Below are positions 1 through 5,532 of a stretch of DNA of 5,532 nt, piece after piece (position 1 is the stretch's first letter; each line of letters opens with the position of its first letter). This DNA comes from Actinomycetes bacterium. Its GTDB lineage: Bacteria > Actinomycetota > Actinomycetes > Streptosporangiales > Streptosporangiaceae. A program made the position numbers and the translations under genes. The notes beneath the pieces are model-generated. The model made no database searches and was not told where the DNA came from. It worked only from the letters and a program-made list of their open reading frames with translations. The stretch spans positions 1-5,532 of the forward strand of contig JAFACJ010000962.1 of assembly GCA_023425615.1 (NCBI GenBank), read 5' to 3'.

Positions 1-156
1 GGGCCCGCGGGGCGGGGGGGGCGCCGGGGCCGGACGGGCGGCGCTCAGAGCCCGTGCCCGTGCCGGGTGGACCCGCTGCTGATCGATGTGGTCATCGTGG
101 CGGCCGATCTCACGTCCGTGCCACCTCGGACGCCCCCCGCCGGTGGACGAAGCGCG

Positions 157-191
157 CCGACCGATGGCTGTGCACTCGCTATGCTCCCGGT
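157..191 (+). promoter_or_regulatory. possible promoter for a leaderless NaeI-family gene
   Basis: A TATGCT hexamer (180-185) fits the actinobacterial -10 pattern TANNNT and lies six bases before the candidate GTG start at 192, the distance expected between a -10 box and a transcription start. A weak -35-like CCGACC (157-162) sits 17 bases upstream. No Shine-Dalgarno sequence precedes GTG 192, which fits a leaderless mRNA. The hexamer match is seen directly; promoter activity is inferred, and the -35 is poor. Confidence 0.3.
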
Positions 192-1217
192 GTGCGAGGC
201 GGCGGCGAGGGTGAGTCGCTCTTCGACCTCCCAGACTTGCCGGGCGCAGCGGCCGACGAGCCCGACCTCAAGCGCATCATCCAGCAAATCCCGGAGTCGG
301 AGGACGATGACGCCCTCCGGGAAGTGGCGCAGTGGTTCCTCCAGCAGGACCCAGAGGGCGAGCGCTTCGCGACGGTGCTCCGCGATTCGCTCGACCAGGT
401 TCTCGACGGCCCTCGCACGATGCGGTTCCGTTACGCCGACCTCCGGAAGACCGAGAAGACCCACGTCGGCACCATCGTCGAGATCAACCTCGGCAAGGAG
501 TTCGACCTCGACGACGGGGTCGCGATGGACTATCGCGTTGGCGGTCACGAGGTCGACTGCAAGTACTCGATGTTCTTCGGTGGTTGGGAGCTCCCTCTGG
601 AGTCACTCGGGCACCTGGTCCTCCTGACCTGGGCGGACGACGATGCCAGCCGGTGGTCCGCCGGGCTCTGGCGGGTCGACCCGCGCCACCTCGGCCGCGG
701 AGCCGGTAACCGGGACCGCAAGAAGAAGATGCTGAAGTCCGGACACGAGCGGGTCAGATGGCTCTGGCGGGACCGCGACCTCCCGGAGAACCTCCTCCTT
801 CACCTGCAACCGGCCGTCGTTGAGCGCATCTTCACCCCGAAGAGCGGCCAACAGCGCATCAACGAGCTGTTCCGGTCGGTGCAGCACCGCATCATCCGAC
901 GTGACGTGGTCCTGACCGTCGCGCAGCAGAAGGACGGTCCGCGGCGTGCCCGCATGGCGCGCGAGACCAAGTACCTCGGCGGTGAAGGCATCATCGTGTT
1001 GGGCCACTATGAATGGGATGTCGCCGTCGCCCGTGCGCTCGGACTGCCCGTGCCCAGGAGTGGCGAGTGGGTCTCGGCCCGCGTTGCACCCGCCGATGCC
1101 CCGGGAGTCTCGACCTTCGAGGCGGACGGCGTCTCGTGGCGCCTCGCCGAGCCGGACGAGTGGGTGGCGGCAGCCCCGAGGGTTCCGCGCAGCCGTGCCC
1201 TTGGCGACACGGACTGA
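192..1217 (+). CDS. NaeI-family type II restriction endonuclease
   Basis: Predicted to cut unmodified double-stranded DNA as the nuclease of a type II system, acting in the cytoplasm on incoming DNA. From GTG 192 the protein is 341 residues (NaeI is 317). Compared with NaeI from memory, the Endo-domain signature KTEKTH-x-GT-x-VEIN-L is present and the catalytic set aligns: Glu97 (NaeI Glu70), Asp113 (Asp86), and Asp122-Cys123-Lys124 (Asp95-Cys96-Lys97). The C-terminal half keeps the Topo/CAP-like DNA-binding domain signatures ENLLLH, RINELFR, EGIIVLGH and LGLPVPR, so both NaeI domains appear intact. NaeI Leu43, whose change to Lys gives topoisomerase activity, is Val70 here. NaeI recognises GCCGGC and needs a second site as effector; specificity here is inferred at best. 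Start: the frame is open to the left edge with another GTG at 54, but codons 54-191 have low G/C at third positions and no homology, so 192 is preferred. The methyltransferase follows after 193 nt. Confidence 0.9.
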   Translation: MRGGGEGESLFDLPDLPGAAADEPDLKRIIQQIPESEDDDALREVAQWFLQQDPEGERFATVLRDSLDQVLDGPRTMRFRYADLRKTEKTHVGTIVEINLGKEFDLDDGVAMDYRVGGHEVDCKYSMFFGGWELPLESLGHLVLLTWADDDASRWSAGLWRVDPRHLGRGAGNRDRKKKMLKSGHERVRWLWRDRDLPENLLLHLQPAVVERIFTPKSGQQRINELFRSVQHRIIRRDVVLTVAQQKDGPRRARMARETKYLGGEGIIVLGHYEWDVAVARALGLPVPRSGEWVSARVAPADAPGVSTFEADGVSWRLAEPDEWVAAAPRVPRSRALGDTD

Positions 1218-1410
1218 ACCGCTCTGGGTCGACCCCGTGGGGCGAGGATCACAACCCCGACGAGGCCACGCCGGCCCACAAGAGCGCGTCGCGTTTCGGT
1301 GGACGGCGGGCGACGGTGGATGATGTGTCGGAGGCGGCTGCTTGAATCCCCTCAGCGTGCGCGGCCCGTCCGGGCGGGCGGCAGCGTGCACCGGGCGACG
1401 GAGGACCACG
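1218..1410 (+). other. endonuclease-methyltransferase gap lacking any TA dinucleotide
   Basis: This 193-nt spacer contains no TA step, so it cannot hold a TANNNT -10 hexamer. The methyltransferase is therefore probably transcribed with the endonuclease or from a non-canonical promoter. An open frame continues from TTG 1342 into the methyltransferase, but its 23 codons have no homology and the good ribosome site lies next to ATG 1411. One GCCGGC (the NaeI site) occurs at 1270-1275. A direct repeat CAGCGTGC (1353-1360, 1382-1389) is present but could be chance. I see no control-protein gene here. Confidence 0.5.
1400..1404 (+). promoter_or_regulatory. ribosome binding site of the methyltransferase
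   Basis: A full GGAGG lies six bases before ATG 1411. This decides the start in favour of 1411 over the in-frame TTG at 1342, because conserved motif I begins only a few residues after Met1. Confidence 0.75.
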
Positions 1411-2508
1411 ATGAGAGAACTGCGCACCCTGGACCTCTTCGCGGGTGCAGGTGGACTGTCGCTCGGCTTCGAGCTGGCCGGTGTCGGCTTCCGTCCGACG
1501 TTCGCCGTCGAAATCGACGAGGCCGCGGCCAGCACCTTCAAGCGCCACTTCGGGACACCCGTCTACGCCGGGCCGATCGAGGACCTGGAGGAGTTCGAGC
1601 CTGCGGAGGTCATCATCGGCGGACCGCCGTGCCAGGGCTTCTCGCCCCTGGGGCGCGACCGCGACGACGCCAGCCGGGCCGAGATGAACGAGCTCTGGCG
1701 TCATTACCTGCGCGCCGTGCGGCAGGTCAAGCCGAAGGCGTTCATCATCGAGAATGTCCCCGAGTTCCAGCGTTCGGCCCAGTTCGCCCACCTCCTCCAT
1801 CTGATGGCGACCGACGAGGATCTGAGCCCCTACAGCTACGGCTTCGGCGTCCTGAACGCTGCCGACTACGGCGTGCCCCAGCGTCGGCGCAGGGGCATTC
1901 TTGTGGCCGTCCGGGCGGGCGGCGACCTGGAGGCTGGGCCCAACCTGCCCTGGCCGCCCCGACCCACGAACGGGCCTGACAGCCCCGGAGCCGTCCCGTA
2001 CCGCACGGTCCGCCAGGCGTTCGAGGGGTTGGAACCGATGCCAGAGGCGACGGACGTCGGCCTCGATAATGAGAACCGCCAGGATCTGCACTTCCGACGT
2101 CAGCCCCGTCCGAAGTCGATCGAGCGCTACATGGCCATCCCCGAGGGTGGCAACCGTTTCGATCTCGCGAGGAATCGCTGGGACATCACTCCCGACTGCT
2201 GGCGCAACAAGCCTACGGGGACGACGGATGTGATGGGCCGACTGTGGTGGGACCGTCCGTCGGTCACGATCAGAACCGAGTTCTTCAAGCCGGAGAAGGG
2301 TCGCTACCTCCACCCGAACGAGCATCGCCCGATCACGCACCGCGAGGCTGCACGCATCCAGAGCTTCCCCGACAGCTTCGAGTTCGACGGCACCAAGACC
2401 GAGATTGCCAGGCAGATTGGGAACGCCGTCCCGCCTTTGCTTGCTAAGGCCATCGCTCTGCATGTCTTCGAGCAGATCGAGCGCGCGGAGTCGTCCTCGA
2501 AGCCCTGA
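1411..2508 (+). CDS. DNA (cytosine-5-)-methyltransferase of the type II system
   Basis: Transfers a methyl group from S-adenosylmethionine to carbon 5 of cytosine, protecting host sites from the neighbouring endonuclease. The 365-residue protein carries the m5C-methyltransferase motifs in order: motif I LDLFAGAGG (7-15, SAM binding); motif IV GGPPCQGFS (70-78) with catalytic Cys74; motif VI ENV (114-116); motif VIII QRRRRG (157-162); a target-recognition region of about 170-300; motif IX REAARIQSFP (311-320); and motif X QIGNAVPP (335-342). All are intact, and the length is usual for the family. By genetic context it is the partner of the NaeI-family enzyme, so its target is probably the same site; the modified cytosine within it cannot be read from sequence. 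It ends one base before the Vsr ATG, so the two are probably translationally coupled. Confidence 0.95.
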   Translation: MRELRTLDLFAGAGGLSLGFELAGVGFRPTFAVEIDEAAASTFKRHFGTPVYAGPIEDLEEFEPAEVIIGGPPCQGFSPLGRDRDDASRAEMNELWRHYLRAVRQVKPKAFIIENVPEFQRSAQFAHLLHLMATDEDLSPYSYGFGVLNAADYGVPQRRRRGILVAVRAGGDLEAGPNLPWPPRPTNGPDSPGAVPYRTVRQAFEGLEPMPEATDVGLDNENRQDLHFRRQPRPKSIERYMAIPEGGNRFDLARNRWDITPDCWRNKPTGTTDVMGRLWWDRPSVTIRTEFFKPEKGRYLHPNEHRPITHREAARIQSFPDSFEFDGTKTEIARQIGNAVPPLLAKAIALHVFEQIERAESSSKP

Positions 2509-2509
2509 C

Positions 2510-2971
2510 ATGACCGAGCGCCCGGTGCCGAGCTCGACCGGTGTGTCTGCACGCATGAGCAGGCACCCCAAGCGGGACACCGGGCCGGAACTTGCGCTGC
2601 GACGCCTGCTGCATGCAGCGGGGTACCGCTACCGCGTTAACTATCCCGTTCCCGGCCTGCCTCGACGATCGATTGACATCGCCTTTCCGCGCGTGAAGGT
2701 CGCCGTGTTCATCGACGGCTGCTTCTGGCATGGGTGCCCTGACCACGGTCAGGTGCCGACGGCCAACAACGCTTGGTGGATCGCCAAGCTCGAAAGGAAC
2801 CGCGAGCGTGACGTGGCGACCACGGCTCACTTGGATCACCTCGGCTGGGCGGTCCTCCGGATCTGGGAACACACGTCGCCGCAGGATGCCTTCGTCGCAG
2901 CGAGTGGCCTGGTACGAGGAGAGGCAGCGGGCCCTAGATCGAGATCACTTCCTCGGGACGGCGATGGGTGA
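2510..2971 (+). CDS. vsr: Vsr-type very short patch repair endonuclease
   Basis: Predicted to nick DNA 5' of the T in T:G mismatches left by deamination of 5-methylcytosine, starting very short patch repair. This is the usual companion job for a C5-methyltransferase. The protein has 153 residues. Family features: MSRHPKRDTGPELALRRLLHAAG-like N-terminal segment starting at residue 16, catalytic Asp56 in SIDIAF, the metal/intercalation segment GCFWHGCP (70-77: Cys71, Phe72, Trp73, His74, Cys76), the KxxRNxERD segment near 93-101, and LGWAVLRIWEH (111-121). E. coli Vsr has Cys after WE as a zinc ligand; here it is His121, which could still bind zinc. ATG 2510 lies one base after the methyltransferase stop and has no nearby ribosome site, implying coupling. 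ATG 2555 (residue 16) is an alternative start. The last ~20 residues (after about 131) look unconserved and run into the opposing gene. Confidence 0.9.
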   Translation: MTERPVPSSTGVSARMSRHPKRDTGPELALRRLLHAAGYRYRVNYPVPGLPRRSIDIAFPRVKVAVFIDGCFWHGCPDHGQVPTANNAWWIAKLERNRERDVATTAHLDHLGWAVLRIWEHTSPQDAFVAASGLVRGEAAGPRSRSLPRDGDG

Positions 2972-4268
2972 TCGACGCTCCGTACTCGTCCAGTGTCGAC
3001 TGGAGAAGGGCCGTCAGATCTCCGCCGTGGTTCGCTTGCGCCATCTTCCTCGCCGTCGCGGCGAGCGTGCCCCCCGAGATGAGCACTACGGGGTACTGGT
3101 CGTCGATGATCTCGACCTGGGCCTGCCGAGAGAAGGAACCCGTGGTGACGTAGACGCCGATCCACCCACGCCTCAGCCTGGCCACGACGCGCGCTACCTG
3201 CTCCGGTGAGATGGATGTCGACGGTGCGATGCACTTCGCCTGGCCGAGCACGACTACTGGCGTGCTCGCTGCAATGGAACCCATGTCGATTCGTCCGATG
3301 AAGTCGACTCCGCCGTCGCCCGATGACCTCGACAGCCACCCCTCCTTGTACCGGGCGCCAGACTCCCGCAGCACCTCTGCCGCGACGCGCGAGGCAAGGA
3401 GCTCGAACGCGTGCTTCCGCTTGTCGTAGAACTGATACAGCGTCGTGAGCACGTGGGCCTCGGCCGTGCCAGGCTCGGGTTGCTGCTCCCGCGCCGACCG
3501 GACGGTGCTCGCGAGGACGCGCCGGCGAACACCCGGGATGGCCACCCGCCCCTGCTTCACCCAACGCTTCCACGACTCCGGAGCGTGACGGAGCGCCTCG
3601 GCCGGCGTCAGGGCCGGATTTCGGCGGTCGTCCATCCACCTGAGGTCGATGCCGTCGAAGTCGCCGCCAGCGACGACGGCGAGGTCGAGCGCCAGGTTCG
3701 GGAAGCTCCTGCCGGACTCCGGGTCCCTCTGCACGACGTGTTCGAGGCGCTCGATGATGGCGGCACCGCAGAACTCGACGTGCCCCTTGACGAGGACACG
3801 TCCCTCACGGCGGACCGTGATTGCACGAAAGAGAAGGAGGGGCGGAGCGGCGAGGCGTTCGTCCGTCGTCGTCCCCGAGTGAAGACGCGCGGCTTCGAGC
3901 AGGAGCCGGTTGCCCTTGGTCGCGCCGGGCAGGCCGAGGGTCGACGGCTTGTGGTCGCCGAAGTAGCGCACGTGCCCGTGGTCCAGGTCGAACTCGTCGT
4001 GCCACGGGTTCGTCTCGTGACCGGCCTTCCACGGGCTCGATCGGATCGCGATCAGCGGCCGGCGTGAGCCGCTCGGTCCCAGGACCGTAGCGGGAGCGTT
4101 GATTCCCGCCTCTAGCATCACCCGGGCCAAGGCAAGCTCTGCCGGGCTCATCAACCAGTGGTAGTTGGGCAGACCATCCAGCATCAGATCGACCTGGCTG
4201 GCTCCCTGCGCATACCGGAGCTCATCGTGGACCGCCACGAGCCGCGGGGTATCGGAACTCGGCTCCAT
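2934..4268 (-). CDS. AspBHI-like modification-dependent (type IV) restriction endonuclease, Mrr-type nuclease domain
   Basis: Predicted to recognise DNA with modified cytosine and cut nearby. From ATG 4268 it has 444 residues. The N-terminal ~200 residues resemble the SRA-like recognition domain of AspBHI: HVRYFGDHK (99-107), a KGNRLLLEA segment (118-126), APPLLLFRA (141-149), KGHVEFCGAAIIE (161-173) and SFPNLALDLAVV (188-199). The C-terminal ~160 residues form an Mrr-like PD-(D/E)XK domain: GDGGVDF (317-323) with catalytic Asp322, and LGQAKC (341-346) with Gln343 and Lys345. Start: an in-frame TGA lies 18 bases before TTG 4280; ATG 4268 and TTG 4280 are the candidates. The GGGGGA at 4284-4289 is too close to TTG (3 nt) and too far from ATG (15 nt), so the choice is uncertain. 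Convergent with vsr, with overlapping 3' ends. The family call comes from remembered motifs; the modification actually recognised (5mC, 5hmC or other) is unknown. Confidence 0.8.
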   Translation of the reverse strand: MEPSSDTPRLVAVHDELRYAQGASQVDLMLDGLPNYHWLMSPAELALARVMLEAGINAPATVLGPSGSRRPLIAIRSSPWKAGHETNPWHDEFDLDHGHVRYFGDHKPSTLGLPGATKGNRLLLEAARLHSGTTTDERLAAPPLLLFRAITVRREGRVLVKGHVEFCGAAIIERLEHVVQRDPESGRSFPNLALDLAVVAGGDFDGIDLRWMDDRRNPALTPAEALRHAPESWKRWVKQGRVAIPGVRRRVLASTVRSAREQQPEPGTAEAHVLTTLYQFYDKRKHAFELLASRVAAEVLRESGARYKEGWLSRSSGDGGVDFIGRIDMGSIAASTPVVVLGQAKCIAPSTSISPEQVARVVARLRRGWIGVYVTTGSFSRQAQVEIIDDQYPVVLISGGTLAATARKMAQANHGGDLTALLQSTLDEYGASITHRRPEEVISI

Positions 4269-4511
4269 CGACTCAGGCAACCGTCCCCCAGAATTTCAAT
4301 CGCACGCATCAGCGTTCCAGTTCGGCGCGATCAGCTTAAGGTCACCCGGGCTCCGCGGAGACGCACCTCGAGGGACGGAGTTCCTCCATCCGATTTCTGG
4401 CGACACGGCTGTCCCGCGTGCGGCTACTGCACCGTCGGTATTCCTCGCGGCGCTGTCTCATCCCGGCTTCAGCGGGGCCCCTCAAGTGACGCGGCGACGA
4501 TCGTCGGTGCG
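4269..4511. other. intergenic region upstream of the type IV gene
   Basis: The region must contain the promoter of the minus-strand type IV gene. The best -10 candidate on that strand is TAAGCT (4338 down to 4333), but no matching -35 is present. A perfect 10-bp palindrome CTCCGCGGAG lies at 4351-4360. Open frames crossing here on the plus strand are mostly shadows of the type IV gene, with no recognisable domain. No RNA gene or terminator is visible. Confidence 0.3.
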
Positions 4512-4935
4512 TCGTTCTGGCTGGATTTGGGGAGTCTTCGTGATTAGTTGTCGTCGTGCTCGGCGGGCGAGATCAGCCCGATCTCGCTGTGCAGGCGTCA
4601 GTGGTCGAATCGGTCGACGCGCTCCGCGCGGCGACCTCGAGCTCGTCGACGCTCCTCCAGGGGCCTTGTTTGCGTAGGAGCGCGGCCTATGGCAGCGAGT
4701 TGAACGCCTCAGCAAGGGTGTTGTCGTAGTTGTCGCCCATCGACGCGACCGAGGCGGCGGTGCCAGCAGCGGCCAGGCGCTGGGTGTAGGGCACAGCGAC
4801 GTGCTGATGACCGCCCTTGTCGCGGTGCTGCGTCACGCCGGATACGTCGCGGCCCTCGCGGCGGGCCCAGATCGGGATCTCCAAGCGTCCAGCGCCAGGT
4901 CGGTGCGCAGGCTGCGTGGGCAGCTGGATGTCGTC
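4512..4935 (-). mobile_element. remnant of an IS3-family insertion sequence
   Basis: The segment holds the 3' part of an IS3-type transposase (see the pseudogene entry) followed by a stretch at about 4512-4537 that loosely resembles the terminal repeat of actinobacterial IS3 elements: a GGATTTGGGGAGTCT core on the plus strand, 7 bases beyond the transposase stop. No matching left end or target duplication was found. The element is truncated at about 4935, where recognisable transposase sequence stops. This is a fossil, useful mainly as evidence that the flank has been rearranged. Confidence 0.6.
4544..4935 (-). pseudogene. IS3-family transposase (OrfB type), C-terminal fragment, broken
   Basis: Remains of the DDE integrase-type transposase of an IS3 element. 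Reading on the minus strand: QLPTQ, then LRTDLALDA in a second frame (4910-4884), then LEIPIWARRE in the first frame again. Next come HRDKGG (the second DDE Asp), PYTQRLAAAG, GDNYDNTLAEAFNSL (with the DDE Glu), a TAG stop (4687-4689) where Lys of the usual SLYKAEL is expected, then GPWRSVDELEVA, another frameshift, VDRFDH, TGA (4598-4600), RLHSEIGLISPAEHDDN and the final TAA. It therefore has two nonsense codons and at least three frame disruptions. The spacing between Asp and Glu is 36 residues, not the usual 35, owing to one extra residue after the Asp. The N-terminal half is missing. It cannot make active transposase. Confidence 0.8.
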
Positions 4936-5298
4936 GCCGCGGTGCTCGCGGTGAGCAAGGTGGCGGGAGGCCCGTGGCGGATCGCTCCCGCGCAGGTGCG
5001 GCGCGACCCCTCACCGTGGCGTCAAGACACCGACGCGGCCGACAACACCGCCCCTGGGCGGCTGGCGGTGCTCGACGATGAGGCGCGAGCTTGCCTGGAG
5101 GCGGAGTACGCGCGTGCGCGCCGACTACCCTCGGCGAGGGAGGGAGGGGCCACCGAGGTCGTGATGATCGCCGGTGCGGTGCGGTGCGGTGCGGTGCGGC
5201 GCGTGCGTCGCGAGGTGTGCCCTCTCGGCTCGCCGCCGTCGGTCACCGAGCCCTCCGCACGTGTCTGTCCGCGGAAGTCGCCGCCGCCGGTAGATTGA
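4936..5298 (+). other. unassigned open frame downstream of the IS remnant
   Basis: A plus-strand frame runs open from inside the IS remnant (GTG 4801) to TGA 5296-5298. Its part from about 4921 to 5140 has G/C-biased third positions and reads as a plausible protein tail (for example LAVLDDEARACLEAEYARAR), but I recognise no domain. The opposite strand has similar codon bias over the first part, so this evidence is weak. No convincing start with a ribosome site is visible. After about 5140 the frame enters a simple repeat and a stretch rich in Arg, Ser and Pro that looks non-coding. It could be the truncated end of a gene interrupted by the IS, or chance. Confidence 0.2.
5173..5202. repeat. 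pentanucleotide tandem repeat (GGTGC)5 plus one variant copy
   Basis: Five perfect GGTGC units occupy 5173-5197, followed by GGCGC at 5198-5202. Because the unit is five bases, gain or loss of a copy shifts the frame of any ORF crossing it. Whether anything is translated here is doubtful. Confidence 0.9.
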
Positions 5299-5400
5299 CG
5301 TGACCTATCCCACATCGCGCACCGTCGTCTCCCACAGCCACCCTGACTAAGGTGCCCGGCGATCCCGAGGTCCGGCTTCGATCCCTCCGGTTGGCCGGCC

Positions 5401-5424
5401 GGCGCCGTGCCCCCACACGGTGCC
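5401..5424. repeat. imperfect inverted repeat, potential hairpin
   Basis: GGCGCCGTG (5401-5409) pairs with CACGGTGCC (5416-5424) across a 6-base loop: eight Watson-Crick pairs and one G-U pair in RNA. No T-run follows on either side, so it is not a standard intrinsic terminator; it may be a terminator without a U-tract or a leader structure. Confidence 0.5.
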
Positions 5425-5442
5425 CCCGGAGGTGGTGATCTG

Positions 5443-5462
5443 CTCGCACCGACCGGTGCGAG
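5443..5462. promoter_or_regulatory. operator-like perfect 9-bp dyad
   Basis: CTCGCACCG and CGGTGCGAG form a perfect inverted repeat separated by two bases (AC), centred about 36 bases before the candidate GTG start at 5489. A two-base gap suits a dimeric repressor site better than an RNA hairpin. The symmetry is seen directly; the operator role is inferred. Confidence 0.4.
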
Positions 5463-5488
5463 ATGCCCGACCCGACGGAGCCGAGACC

Positions 5489-5532
5489 GTGCCCGTGTCC
5501 CCCGAGGAGCCTTCCCCCACCCCCGACCGACG
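5489..5532 (+). CDS. probable start of a gene cut by the right edge
   Basis: GTG 5489 is preceded by GGAG (5477-5480) with an ideal 8-base spacer, and the frame stays open to the edge with G/C-rich third positions. The 14 visible residues (MPVSPEEPSPTPDR) are acidic and proline-rich, as in a disordered N-terminus, and give no family. An alternative ATG at 5463 lies at the edge of the dyad and yields a less protein-like, Pro/Cys-rich frame. Only the start is visible, so no function is assigned. Confidence 0.3.
   Translation, partial: MPVSPEEPSPTPDR

Larger units (their letters stand above)
5299..5488. other. intergenic region before the right-edge gene
   Basis: No gene is recognised here. 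The region contains two overlapping GCCGGC sites (5394-5399 and 5398-5403), a hairpin-forming inverted repeat (5401-5424), an operator-like dyad (5443-5462) and a ribosome site (GGAG, 5477-5480) before a GTG. A TAGATT (5291-5296) and a TTGACG (5295-5300) are promoter-like hexamers, but neither has a correctly spaced partner. Confidence 0.4.

Noticed and set aside
48..62. Near-match between 48-62 and 5483-5497 around GTGCCCGTG, possibly a direct repeat flanking an island
   Set aside because: Only about 14 of 15 bases match, in G/C-rich simple sequence, and similarity does not extend; expected by chance.
45..548. Minus-strand open frame of 167 codons opposite the endonuclease gene
   Set aside because: It is the antisense of conserved NaeI-family coding sequence, has no recognisable domain and is typical of high-GC shadow frames.
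1353..1389. Direct repeat CAGCGTGC as operator half-sites
   Set aside because: An 8-base repeat in 193 G/C-rich bases is likely by chance, and the 29-base spacing does not match helical phasing.
1249..2580. Minus-strand open frame of 443 codons opposite the methyltransferase
   Set aside because: Long, but wholly antisense to an intact methyltransferase with all motifs; its translation shows no family features.
3411..4067. Plus-strand open frame of 218 codons opposite the type IV nuclease
   Set aside because: Antisense shadow of conserved AspBHI-like and linker sequence.
4380..4440. Plus-strand frame with CPACGYC, resembling a zinc ribbon
   Set aside because: A single short cysteine cluster in a frame mostly antisense to the type IV gene; no second metal knuckle or homology.
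5366..5392. TTCGATC-containing stretch resembling a tRNA T-arm
   Set aside because: The flanking bases do not pair into a T-stem, and no anticodon arm or acceptor stem is present.

Overview
The window is high-GC DNA. The coding regions have strongly G/C-biased third codon positions, GTG/TTG starts are plausible, and the transposase debris resembles actinobacterial IS3 elements. Together these suggest an actinomycete; the sequence alone does not fix the genus. Layout, left to right: a G-rich, probably non-coding lead-in (1-191); a NaeI-family type II restriction endonuclease (192-1217, +); a 193-nt gap; a C5-cytosine DNA methyltransferase (1411-2508, +); a Vsr-type mismatch endonuclease starting one base after the methyltransferase stop (2510-2971, +); and, convergent and overlapping the Vsr gene by 38 bp, a modification-dependent (type IV) endonuclease with an AspBHI-like N-terminal recognition domain and an Mrr-like nuclease domain (2934-4268, -). 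To the right lie an intergenic stretch, a decayed IS3-family transposase tail (about 4512-4935, -), an unassigned open frame with a pentanucleotide tandem repeat, two inverted repeats, and a likely gene start running off the right edge (GTG 5489). How the genes work together: the first three form a complete type II restriction-modification-repair unit. The endonuclease cuts unmodified DNA, the methyltransferase protects the host site with 5-methylcytosine, and Vsr corrects the T:G mismatches that arise when 5-methylcytosine deaminates. The fourth gene belongs to a family that cuts DNA containing modified cytosine, so the locus pairs a 5mC-writing system with a predicted 5mC-dependent nuclease. 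The two must be compatible in sequence context, and this is the most interesting feature of the window. With the IS debris on the right it looks like a small defence island. None of the four families is new, but the NaeI homologue (changed residue at the NaeI Leu43 position), the His-for-Cys Vsr and the type IV partner merit testing.
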